From NCBI GenBank assembly GCA_023957015.1, contig JAMLHR010000002.1, positions 55,034-119,033 on the forward strand: a stretch of 64,000 nucleotides of DNA. The letters are read 5' to 3'. The position numbers were made by a program, and so were the translations under genes. Positions within the stretch are counted from its first letter, which is position 1, and each line of letters begins with the position of its first letter. The notes under the pieces were generated by a model, which searched no databases, had not been told where the DNA came from, and worked only from the letters and a program-made list of their open reading frames with translations. Shown here one piece after another: positions 8,646 through 17,752 of this stretch. The DNA is from Thermomicrobiales bacterium. GTDB lineage: Bacteria; Chloroflexota; Chloroflexia; Thermomicrobiales; UBA6265.

Positions 8646-9498
8646 GCTCCCCGAGGTCGAAACAGCCCGCAGAATCACTGAATCGACGCTCGTCGGCCAC
8701 GCGCTGATGCGCGTCGATCTGCGTTTGCCCAAGGTGCTGCGCGATTCACCGATCGAGTCGACGGAACCGTTGCTTGGTGCGACCGTGATTGGGGCCAGAC
8801 GTCGGGCCAAGGTATTGATGGTCGACTTCAGCAACGATCTGACCTGGATGATTCACCTGAAATTGGCGGGGCAGTGGGCGGTGTTCACGCCAGATGGTCA
8901 ACGCTATGTTGCTGGTCATCCGGTGCCATCGCCAACCGGCGATTATCCGCATAAATCCACGCACGCTACCCTCACATTCGATGACGGCACGCTTCTGTAC
9001 TATTCGGATATCCGCCAGTTCGGCTGGTGGCGGATCATGCCGACCGCCGACGTCCAGACTTCTCTGGAGGCATTCGCACACGGACCCGAAGCCACGGGCG
9101 AGCTGGATGCAGTAACGCTTGGTGCTGTGATGGCGCGGCGCGGAATCCCGATCAAAACGTTGTTGCTGGATCAGTCGTTCATTGCCGGCCTTGGCAACAT
9201 CTATGTCGATGAGGTGTTGTGGCGGGTGCGCGTGCACCCGGCCACGCCAGCGAATGCGGTCAGTACAGTGAAGCGCAATGCGATCCTGCGCGAGATTCCG
9301 CTGGTGATGGCTGAGGGTATTCGCCAGGGCGGTGCCAAGATCGTCCACAATGTGGCCTATCCAGTTGATGGTTTTCCGGCGGTTCACGGTCGCGAAGGCG
9401 AGCCCTGCTTGCGTTGTGGTACACCGATCGCCAAGTTGCGCGTTGGCCAGCGTGGTACCTATATCTGCCCCAAATGCCAGAAAGAAACGCGTGCGTAG
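8638..9498 (+). CDS. mutM: Formamidopyrimidine-DNA glycosylase (Fpg/MutM)
   Basis: A 286-residue DNA glycosylase/AP lyase that removes oxidised purines such as 8-oxoguanine. The GTG start gives PELPEVETARR immediately after the initiator, with the catalytic N-terminal proline and Glu. Also visible: MIHLKLAGQW, the helix-two-turn-helix GLGNIYVDEVLW, and the C-terminal zinc finger CLRCGTPIAKL...YICPKCQ with four cysteines. An ATG at 8569 in the same frame would bury the catalytic proline and is rejected. Overlaps the preceding small gene by 8 bases. A convergent terminator follows. Confidence 0.96.
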   Translation: MPELPEVETARRITESTLVGHALMRVDLRLPKVLRDSPIESTEPLLGATVIGARRRAKVLMVDFSNDLTWMIHLKLAGQWAVFTPDGQRYVAGHPVPSPTGDYPHKSTHATLTFDDGTLLYYSDIRQFGWWRIMPTADVQTSLEAFAHGPEATGELDAVTLGAVMARRGIPIKTLLLDQSFIAGLGNIYVDEVLWRVRVHPATPANAVSTVKRNAILREIPLVMAEGIRQGGAKIVHNVAYPVDGFPAVHGREGEPCLRCGTPIAKLRVGQRGTYICPKCQKETRA

Positions 9499-9500
9499 GC

Positions 9501-9528
9501 GCGAACACCGATCACGATCGGTGTTCGC
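9501..9528. terminator. Bidirectional terminator between mutM and M42 peptidase
   Basis: GCGAACACCGATC and its exact complement GATCGGTGTTCGC form a 13-bp stem with a 2-base spacer, between two convergent genes. CCCCAAAATC follows on the plus strand; no clean T-run, but the position and stability suit a shared terminator. Confidence 0.75.
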
Positions 9529-9552
9529 CCCAAAATCGCTCGCGATCGAATT

Positions 9553-10608
9553 CTACGGTCGGAAATCGCTTTCCGGTGTCAGACCTCGCACGAACTCCGC
9601 GATCAAGCTCGCCGCGTTTTCGAGATCGGTCAGGCTGATGACCTCGCTCGGGCTATGCATATAGCGGTTTGGAATCGAGACCAATCCAACTGCGATATTC
9701 GCACCGGAGCGGATGATGTTATCGGCATCGGTCCCTGTGCGTAGTCCGGAGGCCTGCACGGGGGCGTGCATATCCAGCTTCTTCGCGGTATCCCGAAGAC
9801 CGGCAAACACCTTCGCGTTCACCGACGATCCGCGACCAAGTACCGGACCGCCACCAACCGCGATCTCGCCATCACTCTTCTTGTCCGCGCCCGGGTAGTC
9901 AGTCGCGTGAGTGACATCCAGGGCAATCGCGACATGCGGCTTGATATGCCAACTCAGCGTAGTCGCACCAACCAGCCCGATCTCTTCCTGTGTGGCCGCA
10001 ACGCCAACAACGTTCACGACCGGTCGATTCTCGGCCAGCATCTGTGTAGCGCGATAGGCGACGTAGGCACCGGTACGATTGTCCATGCTGCGGCTTGCCC
10101 ACAGATCGTCCGTTAGCTCCAACGGCTCGCCAGCAATCACCGCCGGATCACCGATGGCAACTCTGGCGACGGCCTCCTCACGGTTCTTCGCTCCGATATC
10201 GATCCACATCTCGCTGATCTTGGTGGGCTTGTCGCGGTCAGCAGGAGTAAGTAGATGGGCTGCTTTCTTGCCGATCACGCCGTTCACATCGCCGTTATCG
10301 CTGCGGATCACAATGCGTTGACCGACAACAACCTGATCGTCCCAGCCACCGATCCGGTCGAACCAGACGAAGCCGTTCTCATCGATATGGGTGACGATGA
10401 AGCCGATCTCATCGATGTGACCCTCGATCACGACCGTGTAGTCCGAACCGCCCGTGCCCATCACCAGAGCGTAGGTATTGCCGAGATTGTCCCAATCCAG
10501 CGAGTCCGCCCACGTCTTGGCGGCCTCGCGCCAGACCCTTGAGGGTGCCTCCTCGAATCCGGAGGGACCGGGAGCGGTGATCAGTTTGCGCAGAAATTCC
10601 TTGTTCAT
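9553..10608 (-). CDS. M42 family metallopeptidase
   Basis: A 351-residue M42 aminopeptidase (glutamyl aminopeptidase/'endoglucanase' family; the glucanase name is a misannotation). Zinc and catalytic residues are visible in order: VIEGHIDEIGF (His), SRSMDNRTGAYVA (Asp), GVAATQEEIGLVGA (Glu-Glu), VAIALDVTHATDYPG (Asp) and NRYMHSPSEV (His). The start at 10608 follows AACGAGGATTTTGC on the minus strand; an upstream in-frame ATG at 10746 would add residues with no family similarity. Single-gene unit, divergent from the trp operon. Likely a cytoplasmic peptidase of peptide turnover. No defects. Confidence 0.92.
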   Translation of the reverse strand: MNKEFLRKLITAPGPSGFEEAPSRVWREAAKTWADSLDWDNLGNTYALVMGTGGSDYTVVIEGHIDEIGFIVTHIDENGFVWFDRIGGWDDQVVVGQRIVIRSDNGDVNGVIGKKAAHLLTPADRDKPTKISEMWIDIGAKNREEAVARVAIGDPAVIAGEPLELTDDLWASRSMDNRTGAYVAYRATQMLAENRPVVNVVGVAATQEEIGLVGATTLSWHIKPHVAIALDVTHATDYPGADKKSDGEIAVGGGPVLGRGSSVNAKVFAGLRDTAKKLDMHAPVQASGLRTGTDADNIIRSGANIAVGLVSIPNRYMHSPSEVISLTDLENAASLIAEFVRGLTPESDFRP

Positions 10609-10662
10609 ATAGCAAAATCCTCGTTGTGATAGTTCCAGATGACTCGCGGTGATGGTAGCACC

Positions 10663-10692
10663 TTGACATGAATACGCAACCTGACGTACCTT
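10663..10692 (+). promoter_or_regulatory. Probable sigma-70-type promoter of the trp operon
   Basis: TTGACA at 10663-10668 and TACCTT at 10687-10692 with an 18-base spacer. The -35 is perfect, the -10 weak. It lies just ahead of the Trp T-box leader. Confidence 0.5.
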
Positions 10693-10740
10693 GCGATCAA
10701 TCGAATATGCCAAAAGGCAATGAACGGAACGAGTACGCAT

Positions 10741-10993
10741 CACCATGTGGATGCCAGCGAATCGGGGATGGTGAAAGCCCGAGCTGAAGCAGATGCGGAA
10801 TGGATCCGGGAGTCGCGCTCCGAAATGTACGCAGAGTAGGCGGCGCCGGTGTCTCCACCGTTACCAGGAGCCTCGTATCGATTGGCAGGTCGCCAGTCCG
10901 TACGACAGAGTGGTACGCGCGATTGGTGCGTACAACGAGGGTGGCACCGCGGCGGCATTAGCCTCCGTCCCTTCTATTGGGATGGGGGTTTTT
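10741..10993 (+). promoter_or_regulatory. Trp T-box riboswitch leader
   Basis: The canonical T-box AGGGTGGCACCGCGG is at 10938-10952. It is followed by an intrinsic terminator: a 10-bp stem from 10962-10971 and 10979-10988, then TTTTT. Upstream is a Stem I-like region (GGTGAAAGCCCGAG) with TGG at 10801-10803, in the context GCGGAATGGATCCGGGAG expected for a specifier codon. TGG specifies tryptophan, matching the trpE start at 11026. Uncharged tRNA-Trp would stabilise the antiterminator and switch the operon on. Unlike the gene behind it, this leader looks intact. Confidence 0.9.
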
Positions 10994-11025
10994 CGTTTTC
11001 CTCCGCATGCCGGAAAGGACACAGT

Positions 11026-12554
11026 ATGACGGCAACAGCGCGCGGCGCACAGTACGTTTCACCGGGTATCGAGCAGGTGAAACAGCTAGCGGCGGCAGAT
11101 CCACGATGGTATCGGTGGTCCCTGTTTCGAAGTCTTTGCGGATATGGCTCTCAGTCTCCACGTTCTCGAAGCTGACGGACGGAGCCGCCAAACAGGCTTT
11201 ATCCTCGAGTCAGTCGAGGTGGTACTCAGATCGCGCTACTCTGTTTATCGGCTCGAACGCGGCAGCGACCGTGACCATGCGTGACGGCGTGCCAGTGTCA
11301 CCGGCTCGGCTCCCAGTCGATATCAGGAGCTACGAAGGTCTCGATGCCATAGCCGCGATCCTTGCTCCCTACCAAACAGGCTGGCAGCCGTCACCTGCCA
11401 GACCACCGGCGGTGCTGTTGGTTCTGGAAGCTGCGTGCAGTTCGTCGTTCGAGTCGCGCATTGCCAAGCATCCTTTTCGGGACTCGGCGCTTACCGGAGG
11501 CGCGGTTCCATATCGCTGATACCCTCGTCGTCTTCGATCATCTGGGCTTGATATTAGCAAAGGTTGTCAGCCACGTTCTGTCCTCGGCGATCCGGCCGGT
11601 ATTGAGATCGCATACGAACGTGCCACCGATCGTATCAATGATGTTATCGGTCGCCTGAATGCACCGTTGCCGACCTATCCGGTAGCTGACTCTCTGCCCG
11701 CGACCAGTGTGCAGGAGCGCCGCCGACCCAATATGACCGCCGATTATTACCGATCCCGATGATCCGAAAAAGACGAGAGCGTATATCCGTCAGGGTGACA
11801 TCTTCCAGGTGGTGTTGAGTCAGCGCATGGATTATCGATACACACATCCGTTCGATCATATCGAGCCCTCCACGCGATCAATCCATCGCCATGTTCTTCC
11901 TCGATTTCGGTGATCATCAGGTGGTTGAAAGCGCCTCACCAAGTTACTGGTGCGGCCCCGGAAGATGGCGTTGTCAGCAATCATCCCATTGCAGGTACGC
12001 GCGCTCGTGGTGCTACGACGGCTGAGGTTTCGCCAACGCTGCCGAGCTGATCTCCGACGGAAGAGCGCGCCAAACATCATGCTGGTGGATCTTGGGCGTA
12101 ACGACATCGGTCGGGTCAACAGAAGCGGAGCACGGTGCGACTTTCAGAGATGGAGATCAAGCGTTTCGGCCACGTCATACACATCGTCTCGATGTTCAGT
12201 CATTCTGGACTTCTCTGCTGAAGATATCACACGAAACCTGCTTCCCAGCAGGTACCGTCTCAGGTGCAAAGTGCCTGATGAGATATCGCTGCAGTTGGAA
12301 AGAGATGCTCGCGGGTAATCTACGGCGGTACGGTCCCGGTTATCGACTTCAGCATATTTGAGATGGATACCTGCATCGCCCTGCGTACGCTTGTCTACAA
12401 GGACGGAGTTGCTAGTTTGCAGGCTGGTGGTGGCATCGTTGCCGATTCGACTGCGGAAGGCGAGTATCAGGAAAGTATCAACAAGATGGCGGCCCTCGTG
12501 CGCGCCATCGAACGCGCCGAGCAGCTCGAAGTCAGCGTTGGAGGTCAATCATGA
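11026..12554 (+). pseudogene. trpE: Anthranilate synthase component I, heavily frameshifted
   Basis: Pieces of TrpE appear in order across all three frames: ADMALSLHVLEADGRSRQTG, IGSNAAATVTMRDG, LPEARFHIADTLVVFDHL, NAPLPTYPVADSLPATSV, YIRQGDIFQVVLSQRMDYRY, MLVDLGRNDIG, LPAGTVSGAKC, and an intact C-terminal run MDTCIALRTL...[11 protein letters not shown]. At least eight shifts fall within 1.5 kb, plus apparent substitutions, so no single product of useful length is encoded. The start at 11026 follows GGAAAGGA, behind the T-box; the end overlaps trpG (ATGA). In the intact enzyme chorismate would be converted to anthranilate with TrpG. The flanking leader and trpD-C-F are clean, so consensus error and genuine loss both remain possible. 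Confidence 0.88.
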
Positions 12555-13172
12555 TCCTGCTTATCGATAACTACGATAGCTTCACCTACAACCTCTATCA
12601 GGCATTGGCCCAGCTTGGTGCCGAACTGGAGGTGGTCAGGAACGACGTGATTACCGTCGATGAAATCGAGGCATCTGGACGAATCCGTCTTTCATTATAT
12701 CGTCTCCCAGAATGTGCTGTACACCGCCCACGGAGAGCTTAGTATCAGTGTCGAATTGATCCAGCGGATGGCGGGCAAGACACCGATTCTCGGCGTCTGT
12801 CTGGGACACCAGGCTATGGGAGAGGCGTTCGGAGCCGATGTCATCCTGGCGCCTGAGCTCAAGCACGGAAAGACGAGCGAGATCTTTCACGATGGCAAGG
12901 GCATCTATAGTGGTGTGCCAAATCCGTTCACGGCGACTCGCTACCACTCGCTTATGATCGATCCAAAGACCGTACCCGCTGATTTCGTCGTCACAGCTCG
13001 ATCCGATGATGGCATCGTGCAGGGAATGCGTCATCGCACGTTACCGTTGGAAGGCGTGCAGTACCATCCGGAGAGCTTTCTCACCGTGGTTGGACCAGAA
13101 TTACTCGCCAACTTCCTTCGCCAATGTGGCTTAGCGGTGGAGAGCAAGACGCCGGAGTTGATTGGGTACTAG
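12551..13172 (+). pseudogene. trpG: Anthranilate synthase glutamine amidotransferase, frameshifted
   Basis: The glutaminase subunit that feeds ammonia to TrpE. The N-terminus ([19 protein letters not shown]) is perfect, and the second half carries the catalytic Cys loop PILGVCLGHQAMGEAFG, KTSEIFHDGKG, ATRYHSL and the His-Glu pair in GVQYHPESF. Between about 12665 and 12760 the frame is lost: the expected RIVISPGPCTPDEAGIS segment is recognisable only across frames. The start overlaps the trpE stop. Damage is confined to under 100 bases, and everything after 12760 is in one frame to the stop at 13172. Confidence 0.88.
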
Positions 13173-13193
13173 GGAACCGATGCGCACGGTAGT

Positions 13194-13212
13194 GGTGACC
13201 CTTGTGGTCACC
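13194..13212 (+). promoter_or_regulatory. Hairpin in the trpG-trpD gap
   Basis: GGTGACC and GGTCACC form a perfect 7-bp stem with a 5-base loop in the 116-base gap between trpG and trpD. No T-run follows. It may affect processing or relative expression of the two halves of the operon. Confidence 0.4.
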
Positions 13213-13288
13213 TCGATCGGCCAAGTAGGTTGAGGGTGATATGTAGGGCGACCATGAAGGTCGCGACTACCGAGATCGAGGTACGCAC

Positions 13289-14335
13289 ATGTCCACACAG
13301 ATAAACATGCAGGACGTCATCCGGACGGTGGTTGAAGGCCGCGAGCTAACTCAGGATCAGGCTGAAGCCGCGATGAACACCATCATGAGCGGCGAGGCGA
13401 CGGAGGCTCAGATCGGGGCGCTGGCCATCGGTCTCCGGATGAAGGGGGAGACTACGAATGAGATCGTTGGTTTCGCCCGCGCAATGCGAGCGCATGCGGT
13501 CCAGGTCGATATCGACTCGGATAACCAGCCGTTGTTGGACACCTGTGGGACCGGTGGTGATCAGTCCAACACCTTCAACATCAGTACCACCGCAACATTC
13601 GTTATCGCCGCGGCCGGTGTGCGCATTGCCAAGCACGGTAATCGTGCCGCCAGTAGCCGTTGTGGTTCCGCCGATGTGCTCGAAGCACTCGGTGTGAAGA
13701 TCGAACTGACACCTCGCGAGGTCGATGTCTGCGTTGAGACCGTCGGTGTCGGCTTTATGTATGCACCGGCCTATCATCCGGCAATGCGATTCGTTGGCCC
13801 AGCCCGGAAGCAGATGGGTGTACGCACGATCTTCAATATGTTGGGACCGCTCACCAATCCCGCCGGTGCCAGTCACCAACTGATTGGTGTGGGCATCCCC
13901 CAGATCGCCGGTCAGATGGCCGAAGTGCTCCAGGCGCTCGGCAGTCGACATGCGGTGCTGGTCCATGGCGAGGAAGGTGTGGACGAGGTTGGTGTGGTTG
14001 GTCGTACTCGCGTCACCGATTTCAGGGCCAGCACCGGCGAGATCAGCACCTACGAAGTGGCACCGGAGGACTTTGGTTTGCAGCGAGCTACGCTCGCGGA
14101 CATTATTGGTGGCGATGCCGAGGAGAACAAGAACATCACGCTCTCGATCCTCAATGGCGAGGAGGGGCCTCGCCGCACCGTGACGTTGCTCAACGCTGGT
14201 GCTGGCATCTATGCGGCCGACGCCGCGGATTCGCTGGAAGAGGGGATCCGGCTCGCTGCCGAGATGATTGATTCCGGTAAGGCGTTGGCCAAGCTGGAGC
14301 AGCTGGTGGCGTATACGCAGGAGCTTTCGGCATGA
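13289..14335 (+). CDS. trpD: Anthranilate phosphoribosyltransferase
   Basis: A 348-residue enzyme joining anthranilate to PRPP in the second dedicated step of tryptophan synthesis. The PRPP-binding loop DTCGTGGDQSNTFNISTTAT, KHGNRAASSRCGSADVLEAL, and NMLGPLTNPAGASHQLIGV are all present, with usual length. The ATG at 13289 follows GATCGAGGTACGCAC. Its last four bases overlap trpC (ATGA). The gene is completely intact although trpE and trpG just upstream are not, so whatever caused that damage stops before 13289. Confidence 0.95.
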   Translation: MSTQINMQDVIRTVVEGRELTQDQAEAAMNTIMSGEATEAQIGALAIGLRMKGETTNEIVGFARAMRAHAVQVDIDSDNQPLLDTCGTGGDQSNTFNISTTATFVIAAAGVRIAKHGNRAASSRCGSADVLEALGVKIELTPREVDVCVETVGVGFMYAPAYHPAMRFVGPARKQMGVRTIFNMLGPLTNPAGASHQLIGVGIPQIAGQMAEVLQALGSRHAVLVHGEEGVDEVGVVGRTRVTDFRASTGEISTYEVAPEDFGLQRATLADIIGGDAEENKNITLSILNGEEGPRRTVTLLNAGAGIYAADAADSLEEGIRLAAEMIDSGKALAKLEQLVAYTQELSA

Positions 14336-15138
14336 CCCAGGTGCGAGAGACCGGAACCTATCTGGATCGGATTCTGCAGCGGACGGCGGAGACCGTGGCG
14401 GCCAGCAAGGCCGCTGTGTCACCCGCTGAGGCTGCGCGACTCGCTGCCGAGGCGACACCTGCCGTTCAACCCATCCTTCAGCGAGATACGATTACACTCA
14501 TCGCGGAGTTCAAGCGCGCCTCGCCCAGCAAGGGCGTCTTCCCGATCGAGATCGACCCCGCCGATGTCGCCAGTGCCTATATCGATGGCGGTGCAGCAGC
14601 GATCAGTTGCCTCACCGATGAGCCGTTCTTTCAGGGGTCACTGGCCGATCTTGAGACAGTTGTCGCGACCTCTGCCGGTCGCGTACCGGTGCTGCGGAAA
14701 GACTTTACCATCGATGCCTACCAGATCGATGAGGCACGAGCGCATGGTGCCAGCATGATCCTGCTGATTGTCGCGGCGCTGGATGATGCCCAGCTTCGCG
14801 ATTACCGTCAGCAGGCGGAAGCACTCGGGATGACCGCATTGGTGGAAGTGCACGATGAGGCTGAGGCAGAGCGTGCGGTGAACTCCGATGCATCGCTGAT
14901 CGGGATTAACAACCGCGATCTCCGCAGTTTCGTCACAGATCTTGGCACCACCGAACGAATCGCACCGATGCTTCCTCCAGACGCCACGATTGTCGGCGAG
15001 AGTGGCATTTTTACCGTGGAGGATGTTGCTCGGATGGCGTCCTGCGGCGTAGATACGATCTTGGTCGGGGAGTCGCTAATTCTGCAGGCGGATCGCGCAG
15101 CCGCGGTTCGCGCATTGACCTCGGTGAGGAAGTCCTGA
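14332..15138 (+). CDS. trpC: Indole-3-glycerol phosphate synthase
   Basis: A 268-residue TIM-barrel enzyme that closes the indole ring from CdRP. Visible: the N-terminal helix YLDRILQRTAETV, the catalytic LIAEFKRASPSKG (Lys), ISCLTDEPFFQGS, VLRKDFTIDAYQI, ALVEVHDEAEAE, IGINNRDLRSF, and the phosphate loop IVGESGIFT. Length is standard. The ATG overlaps the trpD stop and the TGA overlaps trpF by one base, so trpD-C-F are translationally coupled. Confidence 0.95.
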   Translation: MTQVRETGTYLDRILQRTAETVAASKAAVSPAEAARLAAEATPAVQPILQRDTITLIAEFKRASPSKGVFPIEIDPADVASAYIDGGAAAISCLTDEPFFQGSLADLETVVATSAGRVPVLRKDFTIDAYQIDEARAHGASMILLIVAALDDAQLRDYRQQAEALGMTALVEVHDEAEAERAVNSDASLIGINNRDLRSFVTDLGTTERIAPMLPPDATIVGESGIFTVEDVARMASCGVDTILVGESLILQADRAAAVRALTSVRKS

Positions 15139-15782
15139 TGTTCATCAAACTCTGCGGGCTACGTTCACTTGAGGATACGCGCGCGGCGATCAAGGCTGAC
15201 GCGACTGCTCTGGGTTTCAACTTTGCGCCGGAGAGTACGCGAAGAGTCGCACCAGACTTCGTTGCAGGCCTGCGTGATGTTGTGGTTGCTCCACCGACTT
15301 TCGTCGGCATTACCGTGAACCTGTCGGCATCCGAGAATCTGGATGTGTTTGATGAGGCTCGGCTGGATATGCTCCAACTGAGCGGTGATGAGCCAACGGA
15401 TATCCTCTTCGATCTGGATGTACCCCTCATCAAGACGGTTCGCATACCAGGCGACGCCTCTGTGGACGACGCGGTGCGAGCCGTGGATGCCTGGTTGAAT
15501 CATGCCAAGGCTCCTGAACTGGTCATCGTTGAGGGGCAGCATGGTGGGGCATACGGAGGTACCGGTCAGCGTGCGAACTCACGTCTCGTTCGAGAGATTT
15601 CGGTGCGCTATCCGATAGTGTTGGCTGGTGGACTGACTCCCGAGAATGTCGAAGCTGCGATCCGTGAGATTGAACCAATTGGTGTGGACACAGCCAGCGG
15701 CGTCGAGAAGGATGGCATCAAGGATGCCGAAATGATGACCGCTTTCGTCGCGAACGCTCGTGAGGCGTATACGCAGCTATAG
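15138..15782 (+). CDS. trpF: Phosphoribosylanthranilate isomerase
   Basis: A 214-residue TIM-barrel isomerase converting PRA to CdRP. Motifs: IKLCGLRSLEDTRAAI with the catalytic Cys, ALGFNFAPESTRRV, VGITVNLS, LDMLQLSGDEP, VLAGGLTPENV and GVDTASGVEKDGIKD (catalytic Asp near DTASG). The start sits in a TGATG overlap with trpC. It ends the operon as seen here; trpB and trpA are not in this window. A convergent amidohydrolase follows after 5 bases. Confidence 0.95.
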   Translation: MFIKLCGLRSLEDTRAAIKADATALGFNFAPESTRRVAPDFVAGLRDVVVAPPTFVGITVNLSASENLDVFDEARLDMLQLSGDEPTDILFDLDVPLIKTVRIPGDASVDDAVRAVDAWLNHAKAPELVIVEGQHGGAYGGTGQRANSRLVREISVRYPIVLAGGLTPENVEAAIREIEPIGVDTASGVEKDGIKDAEMMTAFVANAREAYTQL

Positions 15783-15787
15783 CATGT

Positions 15788-16696
15788 TCATAACGTAGCC
15801 TCGGGGTTTATCCTCGGGAACGAGAGAGTATCTGCACGCATCCTCGTTCCAATGCAGTAAATCCTTGCCGCGTTCCCGCCTAATACCGCCGCCATTTCTC
15901 TCTCTGTGAGCGGCAACGTCCGAACCCGCTCCAACAGCTTGCCCTGGCCCAACACCGGCCAATCGCTACCGAATAACACCTTCTCCACACCGACCAGGTC
16001 AATCACGCGGCGGAATACGGCTTGGTTGTAGAGATAGCTTGTGGCTGCGGAGTCGTAGACGACATTGGCGCAAGCCGACCGAACCTCCGGCATGAGCTCG
16101 TAGAACGGCAGACCGCCACCCCAGTGCGCGAGTACCCACTGCAAATCCGGCACGGTCTGTATCGCGGCCAGCACCTCCGCTGGCGTCGCGAGACCCTTAC
16201 CGGGATACCCGTGACCGACGGGTTCTGACGTGTGGATCATGAGTGGTAGGTTGGCGGATTCGATCCGTCGCACCGCCTCCAGCCATGGTTCGGGCTCCGA
16301 CCAGCGGAACTCCTGGGCATCAGCATTGACCTCACCGAACCCCTTCGCCCCGAGCGCGGTGCAGCGATCAATCTCCTCGATCGCTCCGGCCGCAGCTGGA
16401 TTCACAATGCCAAGCCACACGATGCGGTCTGGCCATTGCGAGGCGGCGTCAGCGAGACAGGTGTTGTGTATCGCGCAGTGCTCGTTCGACTGCCATGGCC
16501 AGCCGACAACGATCGAGATATCGACTCCAGCTTTGTCCATACTGGCGATGAGCTCCTCGGCGGTACGCATCTTCGCCTTCGGATGCCCAAATGTCTCCCC
16601 GAACCAGGAATCCTCGATCTGAAGTCGCTCGCGGTTCTCGATCATCGGGGGCGGAAAGATATGAACGTGGGCGTCAATCACAGGTGTCTTGCTCAT
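15788..16696 (-). CDS. Amidohydrolase family protein (TIM-barrel)
   Basis: A 302-residue member of the amidohydrolase_2 (ACMSD/LigJ-like) group. The metal-binding VIDAHVHIF is at the N-terminus, LMIHTSEPVGHGYPG supplies a His, VLAHWGGGLPFYEL another, and LFGSDWPVLGQG the conserved Asp. Members act as hydrolases or decarboxylases on cyclic acids; the substrate cannot be told. The start is taken at the second Met (MSKTPVIDAH); a Met two codons earlier is equally open. It converges on trpF with a hairpin-repeat in its last codons. No operon partner on this strand. Confidence 0.82.
   Translation of the reverse strand: MSKTPVIDAHVHIFPPPMIENRERLQIEDSWFGETFGHPKAKMRTAEELIASMDKAGVDISIVVGWPWQSNEHCAIHNTCLADAASQWPDRIVWLGIVNPAAAGAIEEIDRCTALGAKGFGEVNADAQEFRWSEPEPWLEAVRRIESANLPLMIHTSEPVGHGYPGKGLATPAEVLAAIQTVPDLQWVLAHWGGGLPFYELMPEVRSACANVVYDSAATSYLYNQAVFRRVIDLVGVEKVLFGSDWPVLGQGKLLERVRTLPLTEREMAAVLGGNAARIYCIGTRMRADTLSFPRINPEATL
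15799..15818 (-). repeat. Interspersed hairpin, copy 1
   Basis: CCTCGGGG-TTTAT-CCTCGGGA on the plus strand folds with one wobble. Read on the minus strand the loop is ATAAA and the tail is GGCTACGTTAT, shared with the copy at 21880. It lies at the trpF/amidohydrolase junction, so it may also terminate transcription. Confidence 0.55.
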
Positions 16697-16779
16697 GCCC
16701 ACAGTGTAGCTGGAGAACTGCTACGATTGTCGAGATAGAGCCACGAGAGTAGCTGACTTGCGGAGGAGTCCGATATCTC

Positions 16780-16885
16780 GGTAGCAGGGAAGCACCGAAG
16801 GTGGCCGAGGCGGAGCCGAGCAGCAAAGCGTGCCCTTGTCTCCCCTCCAGAACGAGTTAGAGGGCAGATCAACTGCCCTGCTACC
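16780..16885. repeat. Palindromic GGTAGCAGGG element, copy 1
   Basis: GGTAGCAGGG at 16780-16789 and its complement CCCTGCTACC at 16876-16885 bound a 106-base element containing CTTGTCTCCC and AGGGCAGATCAACTGCCCT. The outer CCGATATC (16770) and GATATCGG (16898) extend the symmetry. A shorter copy lies at 32110-32174. This copy forms the leader of ruvA, ending just before its ribosome site. Confidence 0.7.
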
Positions 16886-16913
16886 TGTCAACCCCGTGAT
16901 ATCGGGAGGAATC

Positions 16914-17495
16914 ATGATCGCAGGACTGTTGGGAACCATCCATCGCGTCGAGCCAGATGCCGTCATCGTCAATGTCGGTGGCGTGCTCTATCGTGTGCTG
17001 ACCACCGGTCGTGTTGTTAGTTCTGCTGCCAGTATGTCTGGCGAGCAGGAGTTCATTACCCACATGGTTGTGCGCGAGGACGCGCAGTTGCTCTACGGTT
17101 TCCTCACCCCGGCGGATGTGCAGTGGTTCCAGACGTTGATCGGTGTCAATGGCATCGGACCGCGGATGGCGCTGGCTATTCTTACCCGATTCTCCGCCGA
17201 CGAGCTATTCGCCGTTATCGCGGATGAGCAGGTTGATATGCTCACCACGGTTTCCGGAATCGGAAAGAGAACCGCGCAGCGTATCATCCTTGATCTGCGC
17301 GGGAAGCTACCGGAGAATCTGGACGCTCCGCTGGCGAACGTCAGCGCGACCAACAACGATACCCTCGAGGCGTTGATGGCGCTGGGCTACACGGCCGGAG
17401 AGGCGAAAACCGCTATCAGCAGGTTGGATCTCCCGGAAACAGCCACTGTCGAGGATCAGATCGTCGCCGCATTACGAGAGATGGCTACCGCCTGA
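16914..17495 (+). CDS. ruvA: Holliday junction DNA helicase subunit RuvA
   Basis: A 193-residue protein that binds the four-way junction and recruits the RuvB motor for branch migration. Domain I is an OB fold (MIAGLLGTIHRVEPDAVIVN; LLYGFLTPADVQWFQTLIGV), domain II carries two helix-hairpin-helix motifs (NGIGPRMALAIL and VSGIGKRTAQRIIL), and domain III ends in GYTAGEAKTAISRL. The ATG at 16914 has GGGAGGA directly upstream; the open frame before it is repeat sequence. No ruvB or ruvC in the window. Confidence 0.95.
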   Translation: MIAGLLGTIHRVEPDAVIVNVGGVLYRVLTTGRVVSSAASMSGEQEFITHMVVREDAQLLYGFLTPADVQWFQTLIGVNGIGPRMALAILTRFSADELFAVIADEQVDMLTTVSGIGKRTAQRIILDLRGKLPENLDAPLANVSATNNDTLEALMALGYTAGEAKTAISRLDLPETATVEDQIVAALREMATA

Positions 17496-17752
17496 GCTTT
17501 GCAGTCTACACATTCCACGACGATGGGTGTATTATTCGCGCGGACGCAAATCGCTGTCTGTGGACGCATCTGTTTCACGTTCGGAGTACCAAGGAGGACG
17601 AGTTGAACACTGCCGACCCTGCCTTGTGCCCGAACCAGCGAGAATCCCTTCTTTCCTGATTCAGATATCTCAAGGCAATGTCGACTTCTTGCCGCGCCTC
17701 TGATGTATGAGGCCAGGTGGCATGCGTGTCATGTCCGAAAGGAGAAGCGATC

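Noticed and set aside
7953..8834. A 293-codon minus-strand frame across the gap before mutM
   Set aside because: It overlaps the start of mutM on the other strand and shows low-complexity Thr/Ser/His runs with no motif; not supported as a gene.
17602..17664. Short TTG-started frame with AAGGAGG ahead of mgtE
   Set aside because: About 20 codons with no similarity and the true mgtE start lies downstream; a leader peptide cannot be excluded but is unsupported.
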